Shown: positions 9,167-19,292, counted from the first letter of the stretch. The stretch: DNA of 56,750 nt from Alcanivorax profundi (GCF_003597125.1 NZ_QYYA01000003.1:69846-126595), one strand, 5' to 3'. Program-made: numbers and translations. Notes: generated by a model from the sequence alone, not told the origin.

Positions 9167-9230
9167 GAGGAGCGGTGCTTGAGCTGCGAATTGTTGTTGC
9201 AAGCCGCTTCGCGGTTCAAGCCGCTCCTTC
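9167..9230. repeat. REP-like hairpin between purH and purD
   Basis: Left arm 9167-9190 and right arm 9208-9230 are inverted copies of a unit reading roughly GAGGAGCGGCTTGAACCGCG. It lies inside the purH-purD transcript and could alter message stability or the ratio of the two products. Confidence 0.6.
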
Positions 9231-9242
9231 AGAGAGATGCTG

Positions 9243-10811
9243 TTAGTGACGGAAATGACGCATGCCGGTGAAGACCATGGCCATGCCGGCTTCGTCGGCG
9301 GCGGCGATGACTTCTTCGTCGCGGATCGAGCCGCCCGGCTGGATTACGCAGCTGATGCCGACCTTGGCGGCATTATCGATGCCGTCGCGGAACGGGAAGA
9401 ATGCATCGGATGCCATGACCGAACCTTCCACCTGCAGACCCGCATGTTCGGCCTTGATGGCGGCGATACGGGCAGAGTTGACGCGGCTCATCTGGCCGGC
9501 ACCCACGCCCACGGTCTGGCGGTTTTTGGCGTAGACGATGGCGTTGGATTTGACGAATTTGGCCACTTTCCAGGCGAAGATCAGGTCGTGCATCTCGGCT
9601 TCGGTGGGGGCACGCTTGGTGACCACTTTCAGATCACCTTCAGTGATCATGCCGATGTCGCGATCCTGTACCAGCAAGCCGCCGTTAACGCGCTTGTAAT
9701 CCAGCCCACCTTCGGTCGGTCCGGTGATTTCGCCGCAGACCAGTACGCGCACGTTTTTCTTGGCGGCGGTAATGGCGAGAGCCTCATCGGTGGCGCTGGG
9801 GGCGATGATCACTTCCACGAACTGGCGATCGACGATGGCCTGTGCGGTAGCCGCGTCCAACTCGCGGTTGAAGGCGATGATGCCACCAAAGGCAGATTCC
9901 GTGTCGGTTGCGAAGGCCAGATCGTAGGCTTTGCCGATGCCGTCCAGGCTTACCGCTACCCCACAGGGGTTGGCGTGCTTGACGATCACACAGGCGGGCT
10001 TGGTAAAGGCTTTTACGCACTCCAGCGCCGCGTCGGTATCGGCGATGTTGTTGTAGCTGAGTTCCTTGCCCTGCAGCTGCTTGGCGGTGGCGATGGATGC
10101 CGGGGCAGGGCTGCGTTCGGTGTAGAAGGCCGCTTTCTGGTGCGGGTTCTCGCCGTAACGCATGTTCTGGGTTTTTTCGAAGTTCAGGTTGATGGTGCGC
10201 GGGAAGTCTTCATTGTTCTCGCCCACCATCTTGCCAAAGTAGTTGGCAATGGCGCTGTCATAGGCGGCAGTGTGCTCGAACGCCTTGATGGCCAGATCGA
10301 AACGCAGGGTGTTGGACAGGGCGCCGCCATTGGCGTCCATGTCGTCCAGCACGCGCTGGTAGTCAGACGCATTGGTAACGATGCCCACGTGGGCATTGTT
10401 CTTGGCGGCAGAGCGCACCATGGTCGGGCCGCCGATATCGATGTTTTCGATGGCGTCTTCCAGGGAGCAATCCGGGTTGGCCACGGTGGCTTCGAACGGG
10501 TACAGGTTCACGACTACCAGGTCGATGCGGCTGATGTCGTTATCGGCCATCACCTGATCGTCCTGGCCGCGACGGCCGAGAATGCCGCCGTGCACTTTCG
10601 GGTGCAGGGTTTTCACCCGGCCATCCATCATTTCCGGGAAACCGGTGTAGTCGGAGACTTCGCGCACCGCGATGCCGGCCTCCTGCAGTTTCTTGTAGGT
10701 ACCGCCTGTGGACAGTAGCTCCACGCCCTTGCCGGCCAGGGCTTGGGCAAATTCAACGATACCAGTCTTGTCGGAAACACTGATCAGTGCACGTTCAACG
10801 GCTTTGCTCAT
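9243..10811 (-). CDS. purH: Bifunctional AICAR transformylase/IMP cyclohydrolase
   Basis: 522 residues, the usual length. It catalyses the last two steps of IMP synthesis. The N-terminal IMP cyclohydrolase (MGS-like) domain runs to about residue 195 ([28 protein letters not shown]). The C-terminal AICAR formyltransferase domain carries [12 protein letters not shown] near 218 and KHANPCG near 260. The ATG at 10811 begins the conserved region. Upstream there is a 95-bp gap containing the dusB-fis terminator and an AT-rich stretch that is a candidate promoter. purD follows it in the same direction. Confidence 0.97.
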   Translation of the reverse strand: MSKAVERALISVSDKTGIVEFAQALAGKGVELLSTGGTYKKLQEAGIAVREVSDYTGFPEMMDGRVKTLHPKVHGGILGRRGQDDQVMADNDISRIDLVVVNLYPFEATVANPDCSLEDAIENIDIGGPTMVRSAAKNNAHVGIVTNASDYQRVLDDMDANGGALSNTLRFDLAIKAFEHTAAYDSAIANYFGKMVGENNEDFPRTINLNFEKTQNMRYGENPHQKAAFYTERSPAPASIATAKQLQGKELSYNNIADTDAALECVKAFTKPACVIVKHANPCGVAVSLDGIGKAYDLAFATDTESAFGGIIAFNRELDAATAQAIVDRQFVEVIIAPSATDEALAITAAKKNVRVLVCGEITGPTEGGLDYKRVNGGLLVQDRDIGMITEGDLKVVTKRAPTEAEMHDLIFAWKVAKFVKSNAIVYAKNRQTVGVGAGQMSRVNSARIAAIKAEHAGLQVEGSVMASDAFFPFRDGIDNAAKVGISCVIQPGGSIRDEEVIAAADEAGMAMVFTGMRHFRH

Positions 10812-10858
10812 GGGATTTCACCAAGTTGCGTAGTCTTAATTAATACGAGGGCCAGAAA

Positions 10859-10888
10859 CAAAAAAAGGGCAGTGTGGTCACTGCCCTT
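10859..10888 (-). terminator. Terminator of dusB-fis
   Basis: A 10-bp stem AAGGGCAGTG/CACTGCCCTT with loop TGGT. On the minus strand it is followed by a run of T, directly after the fis stop codon. Confidence 0.85.
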
Positions 10889-10905
10889 GATATAGCAGGT
10901 CTGTT

Positions 10906-11238
10906 TTACAACAGACCATACTGCTTGAGTTTCTTGCGCAGGGTGCCGCGGTTCAGGCCCAGCAGCTCGGCTGCCTTGGTCTGGTTTCCACGGGTGTATT
11001 CCAGCACCTTCTCAAGCAGCGGGATTTCCATCTCCGCCAGTACCATCTGGTACAGCTCGCTCACAGGCTCGCCATCCAGCTGGTTGAAATAATCGTTTAA
11101 CGAACGACGCACACAATTGCGGAGCGTATCGTGGGTTTCACTGCGCGCAATGGTCAGATGCGGCTGCTTGCGTGCTTCAGCGGTGTTCATTTCAGTAAGT
11201 GTCCGTGCAGCGGCTGTGTTAACTGAAGAGAGGGTCAT
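10906..11238 (-). CDS. fis: DNA-binding protein Fis
   Basis: 110 residues. Fis is a small nucleoid-associated dimer that bends DNA and activates rRNA and other growth-linked promoters. The C-terminal helix-turn-helix is fully conserved ([19 protein letters not shown], residues about 82-100). The N-terminal beta-hairpin region is longer and more divergent than in E. coli Fis (98 residues). The ATG at 11238 overlaps the dusB stop codon as ATGA, so translation is probably coupled; an internal ATG at 11190 would give a shorter product. The dusB-fis pair is the standard gammaproteobacterial arrangement. Confidence 0.95.
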   Translation of the reverse strand: MTLSSVNTAAARTLTEMNTAEARKQPHLTIARSETHDTLRNCVRRSLNDYFNQLDGEPVSELYQMVLAEMEIPLLEKVLEYTRGNQTKAAELLGLNRGTLRKKLKQYGLL

Positions 11239-12275
11239 GCGGCCAGGGCTCCGTTTTTCTTCCGGGCAGACACTTCGCCATACCGACCAAAGCGAACCCG
11301 GTCGGTTGTGACGTTGATCTGTTGGAAAAACTGCTCGATTGCCACCTGTTGGTCGGTGGCATTTTCCAGTGTGTTAAATCCACGCCGGAAGTCTTCCCCT
11401 CCGGGCAGGTTCTGTGTGTACCAACCCAGGTGCTTGCGTGCGATACGAACCCCCATGAACTCACCATAGAATTGGTGAAGTTCGGCCAGGTGCTGTTGCA
11501 CGCAATCATGGACTTCCGCTACTAACGGCGCTGCGGGCAGCGAGCCGTGCTCGAGGTAATGCAGGGTGTCCCGGAAGATCCATGGGTTACCCTGAGCAGC
11601 GCGGCCGATCATGATACCACCGGCTCCCGTGGATTCCAGTACCCGTTTAGCTTTTTCCGGGCTATCCACGTCACCGTTAGCCATGATTGGAATATTTACC
11701 GCCTTTACCACGTCGGCAATGGTGGCGTATTCCGCCTCTCCATTGAATTTGTCGGCCCGGGTGCGGCCGTGGATGGCCAGCGCCTGGATACCCGCTGCTT
11801 CGGCGATGCGGGCGATCTCGATGGCGTTGCGGTGGGCGCGGTCAGGCCCGGTGCGGATCTTCAGCGTCACGGGGACATCCACCGCCGCAACAACCGCATC
11901 CAGAATACGGGCCACCAGATCCGGATCGGCCAGCAGGGCAGAGCCCGCGGCGCGTTTGCACACCTTTTTGGCGGGGCATCCCATGTTGATGTCGATAATC
12001 TGGGCGCCGTGATCCACATTGGCGCGGGCCGCATCCGCCAGCATCGCCGGTTCACCACCGGCAATCTGTACTGAAATCGGGCCCGGCTCACCGCTATGGT
12101 CGAGCCGTTGGCGGGATTTTCGAGAGTTCCACAGACGAGTGTCCGAGGTGACCATCTCCGACACCAGCAGGCCGGCACCCAAATCCCTGCATAATCGCCG
12201 AAACGGGCGATCCGTGACGCCGGCCATGGGGGCCAGAATCAGGGGGTTGGGCAGGGTGTAGGGGCCAATCTGCAT
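11235..12275 (-). CDS. dusB: tRNA-dihydrouridine synthase B
   Basis: 346 residues. It is an FMN enzyme that reduces specific uridines in the tRNA D-loop, position 17 in E. coli. The N-terminal TIM barrel begins [20 protein letters not shown]. The catalytic Cys lies in [18 protein letters not shown] near residue 100, the tRNA/FMN segment LAIHGRTR is near 168, and a C-terminal helical domain follows. It is the first gene of the dusB-fis operon and overlaps fis by 4 bp. Confidence 0.96.
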   Translation of the reverse strand: MQIGPYTLPNPLILAPMAGVTDRPFRRLCRDLGAGLLVSEMVTSDTRLWNSRKSRQRLDHSGEPGPISVQIAGGEPAMLADAARANVDHGAQIIDINMGCPAKKVCKRAAGSALLADPDLVARILDAVVAAVDVPVTLKIRTGPDRAHRNAIEIARIAEAAGIQALAIHGRTRADKFNGEAEYATIADVVKAVNIPIMANGDVDSPEKAKRVLESTGAGGIMIGRAAQGNPWIFRDTLHYLEHGSLPAAPLVAEVHDCVQQHLAELHQFYGEFMGVRIARKHLGWYTQNLPGGEDFRRGFNTLENATDQQVAIEQFFQQINVTTDRVRFGRYGEVSARKKNGALAA

Positions 12276-12468
12276 GGGGTTGGGTGGTCGGTTGGTTAAA
12301 AAGGGAGCTAATGATAGAGATCAGCGACCCACGATGAAAGGCCGCTGAGTAAAAAATGCACGGATTTGTTCCGGAAGTGGAATCAGGCATCGGTAATGGT
12401 TTGCCCCGACACGGCTGCTATGGCACGTGTCGGAGCGAGCGAGGGTCAGGCTGTCGACGGCCGGAGTG

Positions 12469-13719
12469 TCATGCGTCGGGGCGGCCTGCGGACTCTGGGC
12501 TGGCGAGTAATCGCAAGTTGTAGTTAACCGCCTGATCTCCCGGATCGACGATTTCCAGGGAAACATGCAGAGGGGTATGAGTGGGCATGGTGTCCATGCC
12601 GGCTAGATCACCATGCAGGTATTCATCCGGTTTGAAGCGGCGGCCAGCGATGGCTTTGCCGTTGAGTGCACTGAAGGTGAGCTCCAGGTCCGGGAAGGGT
12701 TGCGGGTAGCGAGCTTCATTAAACAGGATGGCATCGACGACCAGGGAATTGCTGAACTGCGGATGGCTGCGAACCACCAGGTTGGCACCCCGCATTTTGC
12801 TCAAGTCACTGCGGTTGGGAAGTTGGCAGCCTAGCACACTGCACAACTGTTGATAGGCAGGGCGCCATTGCGGGGTGCGGGCCAACTGATCGAAATTAAA
12901 GTAGCTGTATTGAGATGCCAGCAGAACCATCGCCAGTGCGGAGAGCGCTCCCCACTTGGCCAGACCGGACCAGTCACGCTGGCGCCGGAAATGGGCTTCC
13001 CGCTCGCGCAGGGGGGCCGCTGTTTTGATGGTAACGGGCGTTTCAGGCAGTTCATCGCCAAAAAGATCGAGGCCACCAAAAAGAGAGTCGTCGTCGCGGG
13101 AAGATGCTTGGGCGGCTTTCGGTTTGGGCGGTGTTTTTTCCTTTGTCGGTGAAGCTGATGGCGCAGGGCGTTTGCTGCCTGGATCATCCAGTGGGGCAAA
13201 AACCGCCTTGCCGGGCGTGTTGTCTTCTGGGCGAACCGGATCGGGTTCGTCTTCCAGTTCCTGGAGGAGGGCCTCTGCCCAGGCTTCGTCTGCGCCCTCA
13301 TTGTGGCTTGCGCGGCCTGCACCGTGCATGTCGGCGAAATCTTCCCCCAGGCCTTCTTCGCCATCTTCGCCCAGATTCATGAAAGAATCGCTGAGCTCCA
13401 TGCCTTCAATGCTTAAACCGCTGTCGGCATGGCCTTCATGGTCATCCTGGTCTTCGAATTCCGGATCGAGATCCAGGGAGCCACTGCTGAATGCAGAGGG
13501 GGGGTCTTGTTGGGGGTTGCCGTCCAGAGCGCCCGCCCAGCGGTCTTTCTGGTCTGCCGGCTGTTCAGGTGGGTTCACCAGGTAGTCCGTCGCCTGAAAC
13601 ACCTGGAGACACGATCCGCATCGTACGGCACCGCGAGCTTGTTTGAGGTGCTCGTCAGTGATCTTGAACTGGGCTGCGCAGTGTGGGCAGCGGGTCTTGT
13701 ACTGGGTGGACATGGACAT
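12469..13719 (-). CDS. Zinc-ribbon and DUF3426 membrane protein
   Basis: 416 residues. The N-terminus is an MJ0042-type zinc ribbon with paired cysteines CPHC (11-14) and CGSC (34-37). A long acidic, low-complexity linker (about 45-215) is followed by one membrane helix (about 248-266, WGALSALAMVLLASQYSYF). A C-terminal DUF3426 domain has the typical content near FSNSLVVDAILFN. The function of this family is not established. The layout suggests a cytoplasmic zinc ribbon tethered to a periplasmic domain. It lies between prmA and dusB in the same direction, with gaps of about 170-190 bp, a neighbourhood common in pseudomonads and relatives. Confidence 0.85.
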   Translation of the reverse strand: MSMSTQYKTRCPHCAAQFKITDEHLKQARGAVRCGSCLQVFQATDYLVNPPEQPADQKDRWAGALDGNPQQDPPSAFSSGSLDLDPEFEDQDDHEGHADSGLSIEGMELSDSFMNLGEDGEEGLGEDFADMHGAGRASHNEGADEAWAEALLQELEDEPDPVRPEDNTPGKAVFAPLDDPGSKRPAPSASPTKEKTPPKPKAAQASSRDDDSLFGGLDLFGDELPETPVTIKTAAPLREREAHFRRQRDWSGLAKWGALSALAMVLLASQYSYFNFDQLARTPQWRPAYQQLCSVLGCQLPNRSDLSKMRGANLVVRSHPQFSNSLVVDAILFNEARYPQPFPDLELTFSALNGKAIAGRRFKPDEYLHGDLAGMDTMPTHTPLHVSLEIVDPGDQAVNYNLRLLASPESAGRPDA

Positions 13720-13893
13720 GCCTGATTGTTATTGGTTGGCGGCGGCGCCTGCGACATGCTGCTCATGCGGCTGGCGTAAACTCTTTTTACCGAATAAACC
13801 TTATGGCCCGCAAGGACCTGCGCCTCAGTTTAGGTCGGTTTCGGGCCATGCAAGAGGCGCCGGCGCGGAGCGGGACTTGCTCTGCGGTTGTGC

Positions 13894-14775
13894 TCAGGCG
13901 CTCTTGCGCACTCCGTCAATGCGTACCCAGTCCCCTTTTTGTGTGGTTGGCGTCAGGTCGAACCAGCGTGAGTAGGCATCGCGTACGTCGTTTGCCTGTT
14001 CGGCGAGGATCCCCGAAAGGGCCAGGCCAGCACCCGGTTTGCAGTATCCAGCCAGCAGTTCGGCCAGCTCGACCAGTGGGCCGGCCAGGATGTTGGCCAC
14101 CAGCACGTCGCAGCGGTATTCGGCCGGCATCTGTTCCGGAAGAAACAGGTCGAGTCGGTCAGCTACGCCATTGTTTCGGGCGTTTTCTTCACTGGCAATC
14201 AGAGCCTGGGGATCAATGTCGGTGCCAGTGGTCTGGCCGGCTCCCAGTAGCAGGGCAGCAATGGCCAGCACACCAGAGCCGCAGCCGAAGTCCAATACCG
14301 TCTTGCCGTTCAGGGCGTGCCCGTCCAGCCATTCGAGACAGAGCGCGGTGGTCTCATGAGTACCGGTGCCGAATGCCAGGCCGGGATCCAGTTTCAGGTT
14401 GACTCCGTTTGGGTCTGGCGCATCAGTCCAGCTCGGCACAATCCATAGCCGTTCACCAAATCGCATGGGGGAGAAGTCATCCATCCACGCCCGTTCCCAC
14501 ACCTGGTCTTCCAGGGTTTCATGATGATGCGCATCAGCCTGCAGTCCTTGCTGCTGCAGGGCGCTCAGGATCAGTTCCAGCTCTGCGTCGGCCTCGAACA
14601 AGGCGCTGACAACGGTGTTCTGCCATAGCGGTCGGGTGCCTGGCGGTGGTTCGAACACGGGTTGGTCTGCTCCGTCGGTGAGGGTTACGGCGCAGGCGCC
14701 CAGATTTTCCAGCGCGGCCTGAAAGGCATCGGCGTGTTTTTCCGTCGTGGCAAGGTGGAGCTGGAGCCAGGCCAT
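13894..14775 (-). CDS. prmA: Ribosomal protein L11 methyltransferase
   Basis: 293 residues, the same length as E. coli PrmA. It trimethylates several amino groups of ribosomal protein L11 using S-adenosylmethionine. The N-terminal substrate-recognition domain ([12 protein letters not shown]) is followed by a Rossmann methyltransferase domain. That domain carries [12 protein letters not shown] (about 130-143), the SAM-binding loop [16 protein letters not shown] (about 160-175) and the NILAGPL motif (about 226). A single repeat end (14791-14820) lies just upstream of its start. Confidence 0.96.
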   Translation of the reverse strand: MAWLQLHLATTEKHADAFQAALENLGACAVTLTDGADQPVFEPPPGTRPLWQNTVVSALFEADAELELILSALQQQGLQADAHHHETLEDQVWERAWMDDFSPMRFGERLWIVPSWTDAPDPNGVNLKLDPGLAFGTGTHETTALCLEWLDGHALNGKTVLDFGCGSGVLAIAALLLGAGQTTGTDIDPQALIASEENARNNGVADRLDLFLPEQMPAEYRCDVLVANILAGPLVELAELLAGYCKPGAGLALSGILAEQANDVRDAYSRWFDLTPTTQKGDWVRIDGVRKSA

Positions 14776-14790
14776 TTTCGCTTCGCTCTA

Positions 14791-14820
14791 GTGAATAGTT
14801 AACAGTGAAAAGTGAACAGC
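14791..14820. repeat. Solo end of the terminator-cassette repeat
   Basis: The units gtgaatagtt, aacagtgaaa and agtgaacagc match one end of the cassettes at 1511-1670 and 22501-22662. It is followed by TGCG and a short hairpin (TGGGGCG/CGCCCCA), but there is no second end. It sits 15 bp upstream of prmA, probably as a remnant or half element. Confidence 0.65.
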
Positions 14821-14897
14821 TGCGTGGGGCGTTCGCCCCAACGTGGGGGATGATAGCAGTTAAGGTCGCGGCGAATCACTCCGGATTAGGTCTTGTT

Positions 14898-14928
14898 GTG
14901 GGAGCTTGCTTGCAAGCGAATCTCCCAC
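14898..14928. repeat. REP-like palindrome
   Basis: GTGGGAG...CTCCCAC arms enclose GCTTGCTTGCAAGC. This is the type of short palindrome common between genes in pseudomonads. It lies between the esterase stop and prmA. Confidence 0.6.
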
Positions 14929-14989
14929 GTTTAAGCGGAACAGACAGAGCCGTTGGTTGTCCGCGGCGCATACCCCGGTCTTAACAGGC

Positions 14990-15937
14990 CTAAGATTGTG
15001 TGGGGTGTGGGTTCCAGCCAGGGGGTGTTTTGCCGCTGGCGATGGCCAGGGCGTCGGGAAGGGAGGCCGGGAGCATGGCGCCGTGGCTCAGGCCGGGGAA
15101 GGGTTTCCAGTGCACTTGCAATGGCGGGTGTTGTGCCAGGGTTTGCACTGTGGTCATGAAGGCGTCGCTGCCTTGCTGTTTCAGGCGTGCAATGGCGGCA
15201 TCGTCCATATCCGGGGTCGCACGGACTTCATCAGTACCTCGTGCCAGCCATACCTGTGCCGGGGACGGCCTGTCTTTCAGGTAGTGATCGATCGCGTGGT
15301 TGTGCCAGTAGGTTGCCGGGCTGACCGGGATATAGCGAGTAAAGGTGCTGGAAGGTGATGCCAGCGCGTAGAGCGCAAACAGGCCACCAAACGAATGCCC
15401 CCACAGGGATTGTTGTGCCAGGTTGAGGCGGGCGCGCTTTTGCACTTCGGGTTTGATGCGGGTTTCCAGCAGGGCCAGGAAGGCGTCGGCGTCGCCGCCA
15501 AGGCGTTCCGGTCGGCGGGGATCAGGGATCAGGCCTTCACCGGGGAGTGCCGGCGTGTAGTCCCGTTGGCGAGCCACCACATCAAACAGCAGATCGGTGT
15601 CGTAACCCACCATGATCAGTACCGGCAGAGTGTTTTCCGGCAACGGTGCAAGCCAGTCTTCCTGAAGATGGTGCAGCACGGCATTGCCGTCGAGAAGGGT
15701 TAGTGACGAATAGCCTTGCTCCGGCGGTGGGGAGTGCGGGATGGCCAACCATACCCGGTAGCGGCGCTCGCCATCTTCGGATGTGACGCGAAAATTCTCA
15801 AAGCGGTAGAACGAAGACCCTCGGTCCGCGAGGGTGGAGCCCATGGTTCGGGTTAGATCCGGTCGAGAGAATGCCGTTGCAGGGAGCAAGGAAGCAAAAA
15901 AAAGACGGGCGAGAAATTGACGACGCTGCAGTGGCAT
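14990..15937 (-). CDS. Exported alpha/beta-hydrolase, siderophore-esterase-like (IroE/Fes type)
   Basis: 315 residues from ATG 15937, which has an AGGCGAAG site; ATG 15955 is an alternative. The N-terminus MPLQRRQFLARLFFASLL is a twin-arginine-type signal, so the enzyme is probably exported folded. The nucleophile is in GHSFGGL, and a catalytic His lies in LSHGAML near the C-terminus. The fold and motif match the esterase D/IroE family, whose members hydrolyse ferric enterobactin-type trilactones, although acyl esters of other kinds are possible. It is divergent from fur, which is suggestive of iron-linked expression but not proof. Confidence 0.78.
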   Translation of the reverse strand: MPLQRRQFLARLFFASLLPATAFSRPDLTRTMGSTLADRGSSFYRFENFRVTSEDGERRYRVWLAIPHSPPPEQGYSSLTLLDGNAVLHHLQEDWLAPLPENTLPVLIMVGYDTDLLFDVVARQRDYTPALPGEGLIPDPRRPERLGGDADAFLALLETRIKPEVQKRARLNLAQQSLWGHSFGGLFALYALASPSSTFTRYIPVSPATYWHNHAIDHYLKDRPSPAQVWLARGTDEVRATPDMDDAAIARLKQQGSDAFMTTVQTLAQHPPLQVHWKPFPGLSHGAMLPASLPDALAIASGKTPPGWNPHPTQS

Positions 15938-16112
15938 AGGGCTTCGCCTGAACATGACATGATCTGAACTTTACCGTGAATTTTTGCCAACACCATCCCT
16001 GAGTGGCAGATAAAGTGCACATTTTTTTGGGTCGTTCGTCATTATTATAGGGGCAGGGAGAAAACGGCACTGCCCACGTCGGGCTGACCGAGATATTGCA
16101 TGGAGCACAATA

Positions 16113-16526
16113 ATGAAAGCAGAGAATCAGGCCCTGCAAAGCGCGGGTCTGCGGGCGACGTTGCCTCGCGTACGTATCCTTCAAATGCTCGAGTCCATCG
16201 ATGAAGAGCGCCATCATCTCACTGCGGAAGATCTCTACCGGCATCTGCATCAGGCTGGGGAGGACATTGGTCTGTCCACGGTTTACCGGGTGCTGACCCA
16301 GTTTGAGCAAGCCGGGCTTGTTGCCCGCCATAACTTCGATAACGGTCATTCAGTGTTTGAGCTTTCTTCTGGCGAAGAGCATGACCATATGGTGTGTGTG
16401 GACACGAATGAAATTGTTGAATTTCGCGACCCGGTGATTGAGCGTCGCCAGCATGAAATAGCTGCGGCGCACGGTTATGACATCGTGGGGCGGGCGCTGG
16501 TACTGCGGGTGCGAAAGCGGCCCTGA
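16113..16526 (+). CDS. fur: Ferric uptake regulator Fur
   Basis: 137 residues. It is an iron-dependent repressor: an N-terminal winged helix (about 1-83, GLRATLPRVRILQML, LSTVYRVLTQFEQAGL) followed by a metal-binding dimerisation domain (HDHMVCVDTNEIVEF, about 89-103). Only the first Cys of the E. coli CxxC is present; the Pseudomonas Fur pattern is the same, so this is lineage-typical rather than a defect. The GGAG ribosome site is at about 16100. It is a single gene ending at a strong terminator. The esterase at 14990-15937 is divergent. Confidence 0.95.
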   Translation: MKAENQALQSAGLRATLPRVRILQMLESIDEERHHLTAEDLYRHLHQAGEDIGLSTVYRVLTQFEQAGLVARHNFDNGHSVFELSSGEEHDHMVCVDTNEIVEFRDPVIERRQHEIAAAHGYDIVGRALVLRVRKRP

Positions 16527-16578
16527 TGTGTACTGAAATGAGCGGTTCGTGGCTGCGTTAAGCGCGTTCCAGTCAACG

Positions 16579-16614
16579 AAAAGGCCGCGATCAGATACTG
16601 ATCGCGGCCTTTTT
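16579..16614 (+). terminator. Terminator of fur
   Basis: A near-perfect stem AAAAGGCCGCGATCAG/TGATCGCGGCCTTTT with a short loop and flanking A and T runs. It may also serve accC, which converges on it. Confidence 0.88.
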
Positions 16615-16654
16615 ACGGCGGTTGTGATACCGCCGGGCCTAACGTTTGTGGCCG

Positions 16655-18001
16655 CTATTCGCTGCCCAGTTTCTTCTCAAGGTGGTGAATATCCACGCCG
16701 CCCTCAATGAACGCCTTGTCCTTGAAGATTTTTTCGCGGTGCAGATCCACGTTGGTCTTGATGCCTTCCACGACGATCTCGTCCAGGGCGTTGCGCATGC
16801 GCGCGAATGCAATGTTGCGATCTTCGCCCCAGGTGATCAGCTTGCCGATCAGGGAGTCGTAGTAGGGCGGTACGGTGTAGCCACTATAGATGTGCGAGTC
16901 GACACGCACGCCGTTGCCACCAGGGGCGTGGAAGTAGCTGATCTTGCCCGGTGACGGGGTAAAACGAACGGGGTCTTCCGCGTTGACCCGGACTTCGATG
17001 GCATGGCCCTGGAATTTGATGTCGGACTGCTGCAGTTGCAACCCCTCACCACCGGCGATGCGCAGCTGTTCCTTGACGATGTCGACGCCGGTCACCATTT
17101 CGGTTACCGGGTGCTCAACCTGTACGCGGGTGTTCATTTCGATGAAGTAGAAGCGCTCATCTTCATACAGGAACTCGAAGGTGCCTGCGCCGCGATAGTT
17201 AATGGTCTTGCAGGCATCGACACAGCGTTGCGCCACTTCGTCTTTCAGATGCTGGGGGATGTGCGGCGCGGGCGCCTCTTCCACTACTTTCTGGTGACGG
17301 CGCTGCAGGGAGCAGTCACGGTCGCCCAGGTGGATAGCATGGCCGGCACCGTCAGCGAGGACCTGCACTTCCACATGACGCGGTTTTTGCAGGAACTTTT
17401 CCATATATACGGTGGCATCGCCGAAGGCGTTCTTGGCTTCGGAACGGGTCAGGGTGATGGCGTTGAGCAGCAGGCGCTCTTCTTCCACCACGCGCATGCC
17501 TCGTCCGCCACCGCCGGCTGCCGCCTTGATGATGACCGGGTAGCCGATGTCGCGGGCCATCTGCAGGGCGCCTTCGTCGTCGTCACCCACCGGGCCGTTG
17601 GAGCCTGGAACTGTGGGGACGCCGGCCTTTTTCATGGCGTCGATGGCGGCAACCTTGTTGCCCATCAGGCGGATGGTATCGGCCTTGGGGCCGATGAAGG
17701 TGAAGCCGGAGCGCTCCACGCTTTCCGCGAAGTCCGCGTTCTCGGCCAGAAAGCCGTAGCCCGGGTGGATACCGTCGGCATCGGTGATTTCGGCGGCACT
17801 GATGATGGCCGGAATATTCAGATAGGAGTCCACGGACGGTGCCGGACCTATGCACACGGCTTCGTCGGCAAGGCGCACGTGCATGAGGTCGCGGTCGGCC
17901 TTGGAGTAAACGGCCACGGTACGAATCCCCAGTTCCTTGCAGGCACGCAGGATACGCAGGGCAATTTCACCGCGGTTGGCAATGACAACCTTTTCCAGCA
18001 T
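16655..18001 (-). CDS. accC: Biotin carboxylase subunit of acetyl-CoA carboxylase
   Basis: 448 residues. It carboxylates the biotin carried by AccB using bicarbonate and ATP, the first half-reaction of acetyl-CoA carboxylase in fatty acid synthesis. The N-terminal domain begins [17 protein letters not shown]. The ATP-grasp glycine loop [11 protein letters not shown] is near 160-170, [16 protein letters not shown] is near 285-300 and [13 protein letters not shown] is near 333-345. A GGAGAG ribosome site precedes the ATG at 18001. It is the last gene of aroQ-accB-accC, 11 bp after accB. Confidence 0.97.
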   Translation of the reverse strand: MLEKVVIANRGEIALRILRACKELGIRTVAVYSKADRDLMHVRLADEAVCIGPAPSVDSYLNIPAIISAAEITDADGIHPGYGFLAENADFAESVERSGFTFIGPKADTIRLMGNKVAAIDAMKKAGVPTVPGSNGPVGDDDEGALQMARDIGYPVIIKAAAGGGGRGMRVVEEERLLLNAITLTRSEAKNAFGDATVYMEKFLQKPRHVEVQVLADGAGHAIHLGDRDCSLQRRHQKVVEEAPAPHIPQHLKDEVAQRCVDACKTINYRGAGTFEFLYEDERFYFIEMNTRVQVEHPVTEMVTGVDIVKEQLRIAGGEGLQLQQSDIKFQGHAIEVRVNAEDPVRFTPSPGKISYFHAPGGNGVRVDSHIYSGYTVPPYYDSLIGKLITWGEDRNIAFARMRNALDEIVVEGIKTNVDLHREKIFKDKAFIEGGVDIHHLEKKLGSE

Positions 18002-18012
18002 GAGAGCTCTCC

Positions 18013-18474
18013 TTAAACGATGGAGAACAGAGGCTGATCAAACTCAACCGGTTCGCCGTCTTCTACCAGGATGGCATCAATGGTGCCGGACTTGTCTGCT
18101 TCGATCTGGTTCATCATTTTCATGGCTTCGACGATGCACAGCACATCGCCGGCTTGAACCTTTTTGCCTACTTCGGCGAACATCGGCGCGCCTGGTGCCG
18201 GGGAGCGATAGAAGGTGCCCACCATGGGAGAGCGAACCAGGTGGCCGCTGGGGGTTTCTGCGGCCGGGGCCGCGGCCTCTGCTGCGGGTGCCGGAGCAGC
18301 AGCCGGTGCGGCGGGGGCCGCTTGCGGGGCGGCGTAGTACTGGGCCGGTGCAGCCGCTACCTTGTTGCCACCACGGCTGATGCGAACGGACTCTTCGCCT
18401 TCGCAGATTTCCAGTTCTTCAATGCCAGACTCTTCCAGCAGCTCAATCAGTTTCTTGATCTTGCGAATATCCAT
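18013..18474 (-). CDS. accB: Biotin carboxyl carrier protein
   Basis: 153 residues. It carries biotin on Lys119 in the motif EAMKMM and shuttles it between AccC and the carboxyltransferase. The N-terminal segment ([16 protein letters not shown]) is helical. A flexible Ala/Pro-rich linker (about 40-75) separates it from the biotinyl domain (about 78-153), which shows the expected thumb region ([15 protein letters not shown]). It lies between aroQ (17 bp upstream) and accC (11 bp downstream), the usual operon in this group. Confidence 0.97.
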   Translation of the reverse strand: MDIRKIKKLIELLEESGIEELEICEGEESVRISRGGNKVAAAPAQYYAAPQAAPAAPAAAPAPAAEAAAPAAETPSGHLVRSPMVGTFYRSPAPGAPMFAEVGKKVQAGDVLCIVEAMKMMNQIEADKSGTIDAILVEDGEPVEFDQPLFSIV

Positions 18475-18491
18475 GTCTCTAAACCATCCAG

Positions 18492-18938
18492 TTATGCGTT
18501 GGGGGCCAGTTGTTCAAGGGCAGCAGTAAGGGCGAGCTGGTAGCCGGTGGCTCCCAGGCCGCAGATCACGCCGCGGGCGATATCAGAAAAATAGGACTGA
18601 TGGCGGAACGTTTCCCGGTCATGCACGTTGGACAAGTGCACTTCAATAAAGGGGATCGCTACGCCAAGCAGGGCATCACGCAACGCCACACTGGTGTGGG
18701 TGAATGCTGCCGGGTTGATAATGATGAAATCGATGCCTTCGGTACGGGCATCGTGAATACGCTCGATCAGCTCGTACTCCGCATTGCTCTGCAGGTGCTG
18801 CAGATGGTGGCCGGCGTCGCTGGCCTGCTGCTGAAGTTGCTGATTGATGTCGGCCAGGGTGGTATGGCCGTACTTTTCCGGCTCGCGGGTGCCAAGCAGG
18901 TTCAGGTTGGGGCCATGCAGGACCAGAATGGAAGCCAA
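18492..18938 (-). CDS. aroQ: Type II 3-dehydroquinate dehydratase
   Basis: 148 residues, the usual length of the dodecameric type II enzyme. It dehydrates 3-dehydroquinate to 3-dehydroshikimate in the shikimate pathway. Conserved elements are [17 protein letters not shown], the lid tyrosine Tyr23, [14 protein letters not shown] (about 75-88) and the catalytic His101 in EVHLSNVH. The start is a TTG at 18936-18938 preceded by GGGAG at an 8-bp spacing; no ATG fits the conserved N-terminus. It is the first gene of aroQ-accB-accC. Confidence 0.95.
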   Translation of the reverse strand: MASILVLHGPNLNLLGTREPEKYGHTTLADINQQLQQQASDAGHHLQHLQSNAEYELIERIHDARTEGIDFIIINPAAFTHTSVALRDALLGVAIPFIEVHLSNVHDRETFRHQSYFSDIARGVICGLGATGYQLALTAALEQLAPNA

Positions 18939-19292
18939 ATCGGGTCTCCCTGGAAACGTGTCGTTATTTGTTGTGAACGTGCGGGAAATTGGCTAGGAAT
19001 CCTTCGCTTTCTCGCACCAATGCAATACTAGGGGGATTTCATGGCAGAAAAAAGGCTTTTACAACATTCGTTACAAGTTGACGGAAGATGCCGGGATATC
19101 GGTACTGTTTCACGATTTTTGTTTAGGGGGTGGAGGCGCTGGCTATCAGTTTTTGGCTACGAGGCGCGGGACGGGCTGTGTGGGCTGGCAGACAGTGCCC
19201 GCGGAGCAGAGTTGAAAATTCAAAGTTGAAAGGGAAAGACACACCGGGAGAGGGGAGCGATTGCGGTGGCGGGGTCAGAGAGAAGAGGCCGC
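18939..19292. other. Intergenic stretch upstream of aroQ
   Basis: No supported gene. Together with the inverted repeat at 19293-19375 it makes up the 464-bp gap between dsbD and aroQ, both on the minus strand. Short open frames here lack ribosome sites and family features. It must hold the aroQ-accBC promoter, but I cannot place hexamers confidently. Confidence 0.4.

Noticed and set aside
9237-10718. Open frame of about 490 codons on the plus strand opposite purH
   Set aside because: purH on the minus strand is unmistakable; the opposite frame shows only reversed codon bias. A similar frame opposite purD (7762-9246) was rejected too.
10812-10905. Possible purine riboswitch or PurR operator before purH
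   Set aside because: The 94-bp spacer holds the fis terminator and an AT-rich stretch. No purine-aptamer helices or PurR-like palindrome could be seen.
16389-16440. Defective Fur because the CxxC is incomplete
   Set aside because: Pseudomonas-type Fur also has only the first Cys (MVCVDT), so this is normal for the lineage.
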